The notes beneath the pieces were generated by a model. It was not told where the DNA came from. It was given only the letters and a program-made list of their open reading frames with translations, and made no database searches. From Acidimicrobiales bacterium (GTDB lineage Bacteria; Actinomycetota; Acidimicrobiia; Acidimicrobiales; Ilumatobacteraceae), in the NCBI GenBank assembly GCA_030833305.1, contig JAURHL010000115.1:1-6434 (forward strand): DNA of 6,434 bases. The letters are read 5' to 3'. Positions 6,198 to 6,434 of this stretch are shown piece after piece; position 1 is the first letter of the stretch; the number at the start of each line of letters is the position of its first letter. The position numbers were made by a program, and so were the translations under genes.

Positions 6198-6211
6198 CTC
6201 GAAAAATCCAA
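6182..6211 (-). promoter_or_regulatory. Weak candidate promoter of the small ORF-phoH unit
   Basis: On the minus strand TTGGAT (6211-6206), an 18-bp spacer and TATTCC (6187-6182) give a loose -35/-10 match lacking the final T of the -10. It overlaps the candidate plus-strand promoter, as expected of a compact divergent region. The leader to the small ORF would be about 125 nt. Confidence 0.25.
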
Positions 6212-6332
6212 TCGAATGACGTTTGGTTCCACCCGAGAACCGATCAGAAACGATCCGACAAGAATCGAAGTGCGTAGAAGGCTCCGGCCGGAAGCGACTC
6301 GAAAGCAAAGCAAAGCAGTACCAAACCAAACC

Positions 6333-6340
6333 AGAAAGGG
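6333..6340 (+). promoter_or_regulatory. Shine-Dalgarno site of the Lys/Ala-rich protein
   Basis: AGAAAGGG ends 8 nt before the ATG at 6349 and is the only purine-rich run in a stretch otherwise made of AAAGC and CCAAA repeats. It supports this ATG as the start. Confidence 0.6.
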
Positions 6341-6348
6341 ACACTCCC

Positions 6349-6434
6349 ATGGCAGCAAAGAAGAAGGCTCCCGCCAAGAAGGCCGCCGCCAAGAAGGCTC
6401 CGGCCAAGAAGAAGGCCGCCGCCAAGAAGGCTCC
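6349..6434 (+). CDS. Lys/Ala/Pro-repeat DNA-binding protein, 3'-truncated (histone H1-like or HU-tail-like)
   Basis: Only 28 codons plus two bases are visible before the window ends. They read MAAKKKAPAKKAAAKKAP and then repeat the same pattern. All visible residues are Met, Ala, Lys or Pro, with no acidic residue. The repeat unit is PAKK(K)AAAKKA: copy one at 6370-6399, copy two at 6400-6432 with one extra Lys codon. Such tails are found in bacterial histone H1-like proteins and in actinobacterial HU proteins (HupB, C-terminal there), where they bind DNA and compact the nucleoid. Which of these this is depends on the unseen rest; a HU domain further on would mean an N-terminal tail. The start is supported by AGAAAGGG 8 nt upstream. 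It is divergent from the phoH unit. Confidence 0.75.
   Translation, partial: MAAKKKAPAKKAAAKKAPAKKKAAAKKA

Larger units (their letters stand above)
6053..6348. other. Divergent intergenic region between the phoH unit and the Lys/Ala-rich gene
   Basis: No convincing gene is seen in these 296 bases. The half from about 6165 to 6345 is clearly AT-richer than the rest of the window and should hold back-to-back promoters. It contains a small dyad TTGCA-TT-TGCAA (6165-6176), a hairpin GGTTC-N7-GAACC (6225-6241), and two short pentamer repeats near the right end. Candidate promoters are listed separately with low confidence. Confidence 0.6.

Noticed and set aside
6241..6270. PafBC-type (RecA-NDp) promoter: TTGTCGGATC on the minus strand near 6260
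   Set aside because: The first five bases fit, but the GTG part and the TANNNT -10 at the right distance are missing.
6053..6358. Upstream extension of the small ORF to a 179-codon frame
   Set aside because: It would run through the AT-rich intergenic region and into the start of the divergent gene; the ATG at 6052 has the ribosome binding site.
1..6434. tRNA, rRNA, CRISPR array, insertion sequence or prophage
   Set aside because: No cloverleaf, spaced repeat array, transposase or integrase motif was seen; the only repeats are short hairpins and the Lys/Ala coding repeat.

Overview
The window is a high-GC, densely coded stretch of an actinobacterial chromosome. A PafB/PafC WYL-regulator pair and a WhiB-family protein are close to diagnostic of Actinomycetota. 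The Lys/Ala/Pro-repeat protein and the placing of pafBC behind pgi suggest a lineage outside the mycobacteria and streptomycetes, possibly Acidimicrobiia, but that placement is inference only. No mobile element, CRISPR array, tRNA or rRNA is visible.

Layout: (1) Bases 1-3221, plus strand: the 3' part of glucose-6-phosphate isomerase (pgi), then pafB (GTG start directly after the pgi stop) and pafC (ATGA overlap with pafB). This looks like one operon whose promoter lies outside the window. (2) Bases 3206-4133, minus strand: a WhiB-family iron-sulfur regulator followed after 31 bp by a DnaQ-like DEDDh 3'-5' exonuclease. The exonuclease ends inside the last codons of pafC, so two operons converge and overlap by 16 bp. 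(3) Bases 4134-4418: the control region of whiB, with a good -35/-10 promoter, a perfect 12-bp inverted repeat close to the predicted transcript start, a possible leaderless upstream reading frame, and a terminator-like hairpin for the preceding phoH. (4) Bases 4419-6052, minus strand: a PIN-PhoH ATPase/RNase fusion (PhoH2 type), preceded by a small 77-codon reading frame with its own Shine-Dalgarno site whose stop codon overlaps the phoH start. This resembles the small-ORF plus PhoH2 arrangement described in mycobacteria. (5) Bases 6053-6348: an AT-richer divergent intergenic region. (6) Bases 6349-6434, plus strand: the start of a Lys/Ala/Pro-repeat, histone-H1-like or HU-tail-like protein, cut by the window end.

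How the genes fit together: pgi is central carbon metabolism. PafB and PafC form a heterodimeric activator of the LexA-independent DNA-damage response in mycobacteria. The convergent exonuclease also belongs to nucleic-acid processing, and WhiB proteins are redox-sensing transcription factors. PhoH2 acts on RNA, and the K/A/P-rich protein probably coats DNA. The region is therefore stress and nucleic-acid flavoured, though apart from operon structure nothing proves that the units act together. The two places most worth a second look are the small ORF coupled to phoH and the structured whiB leader.
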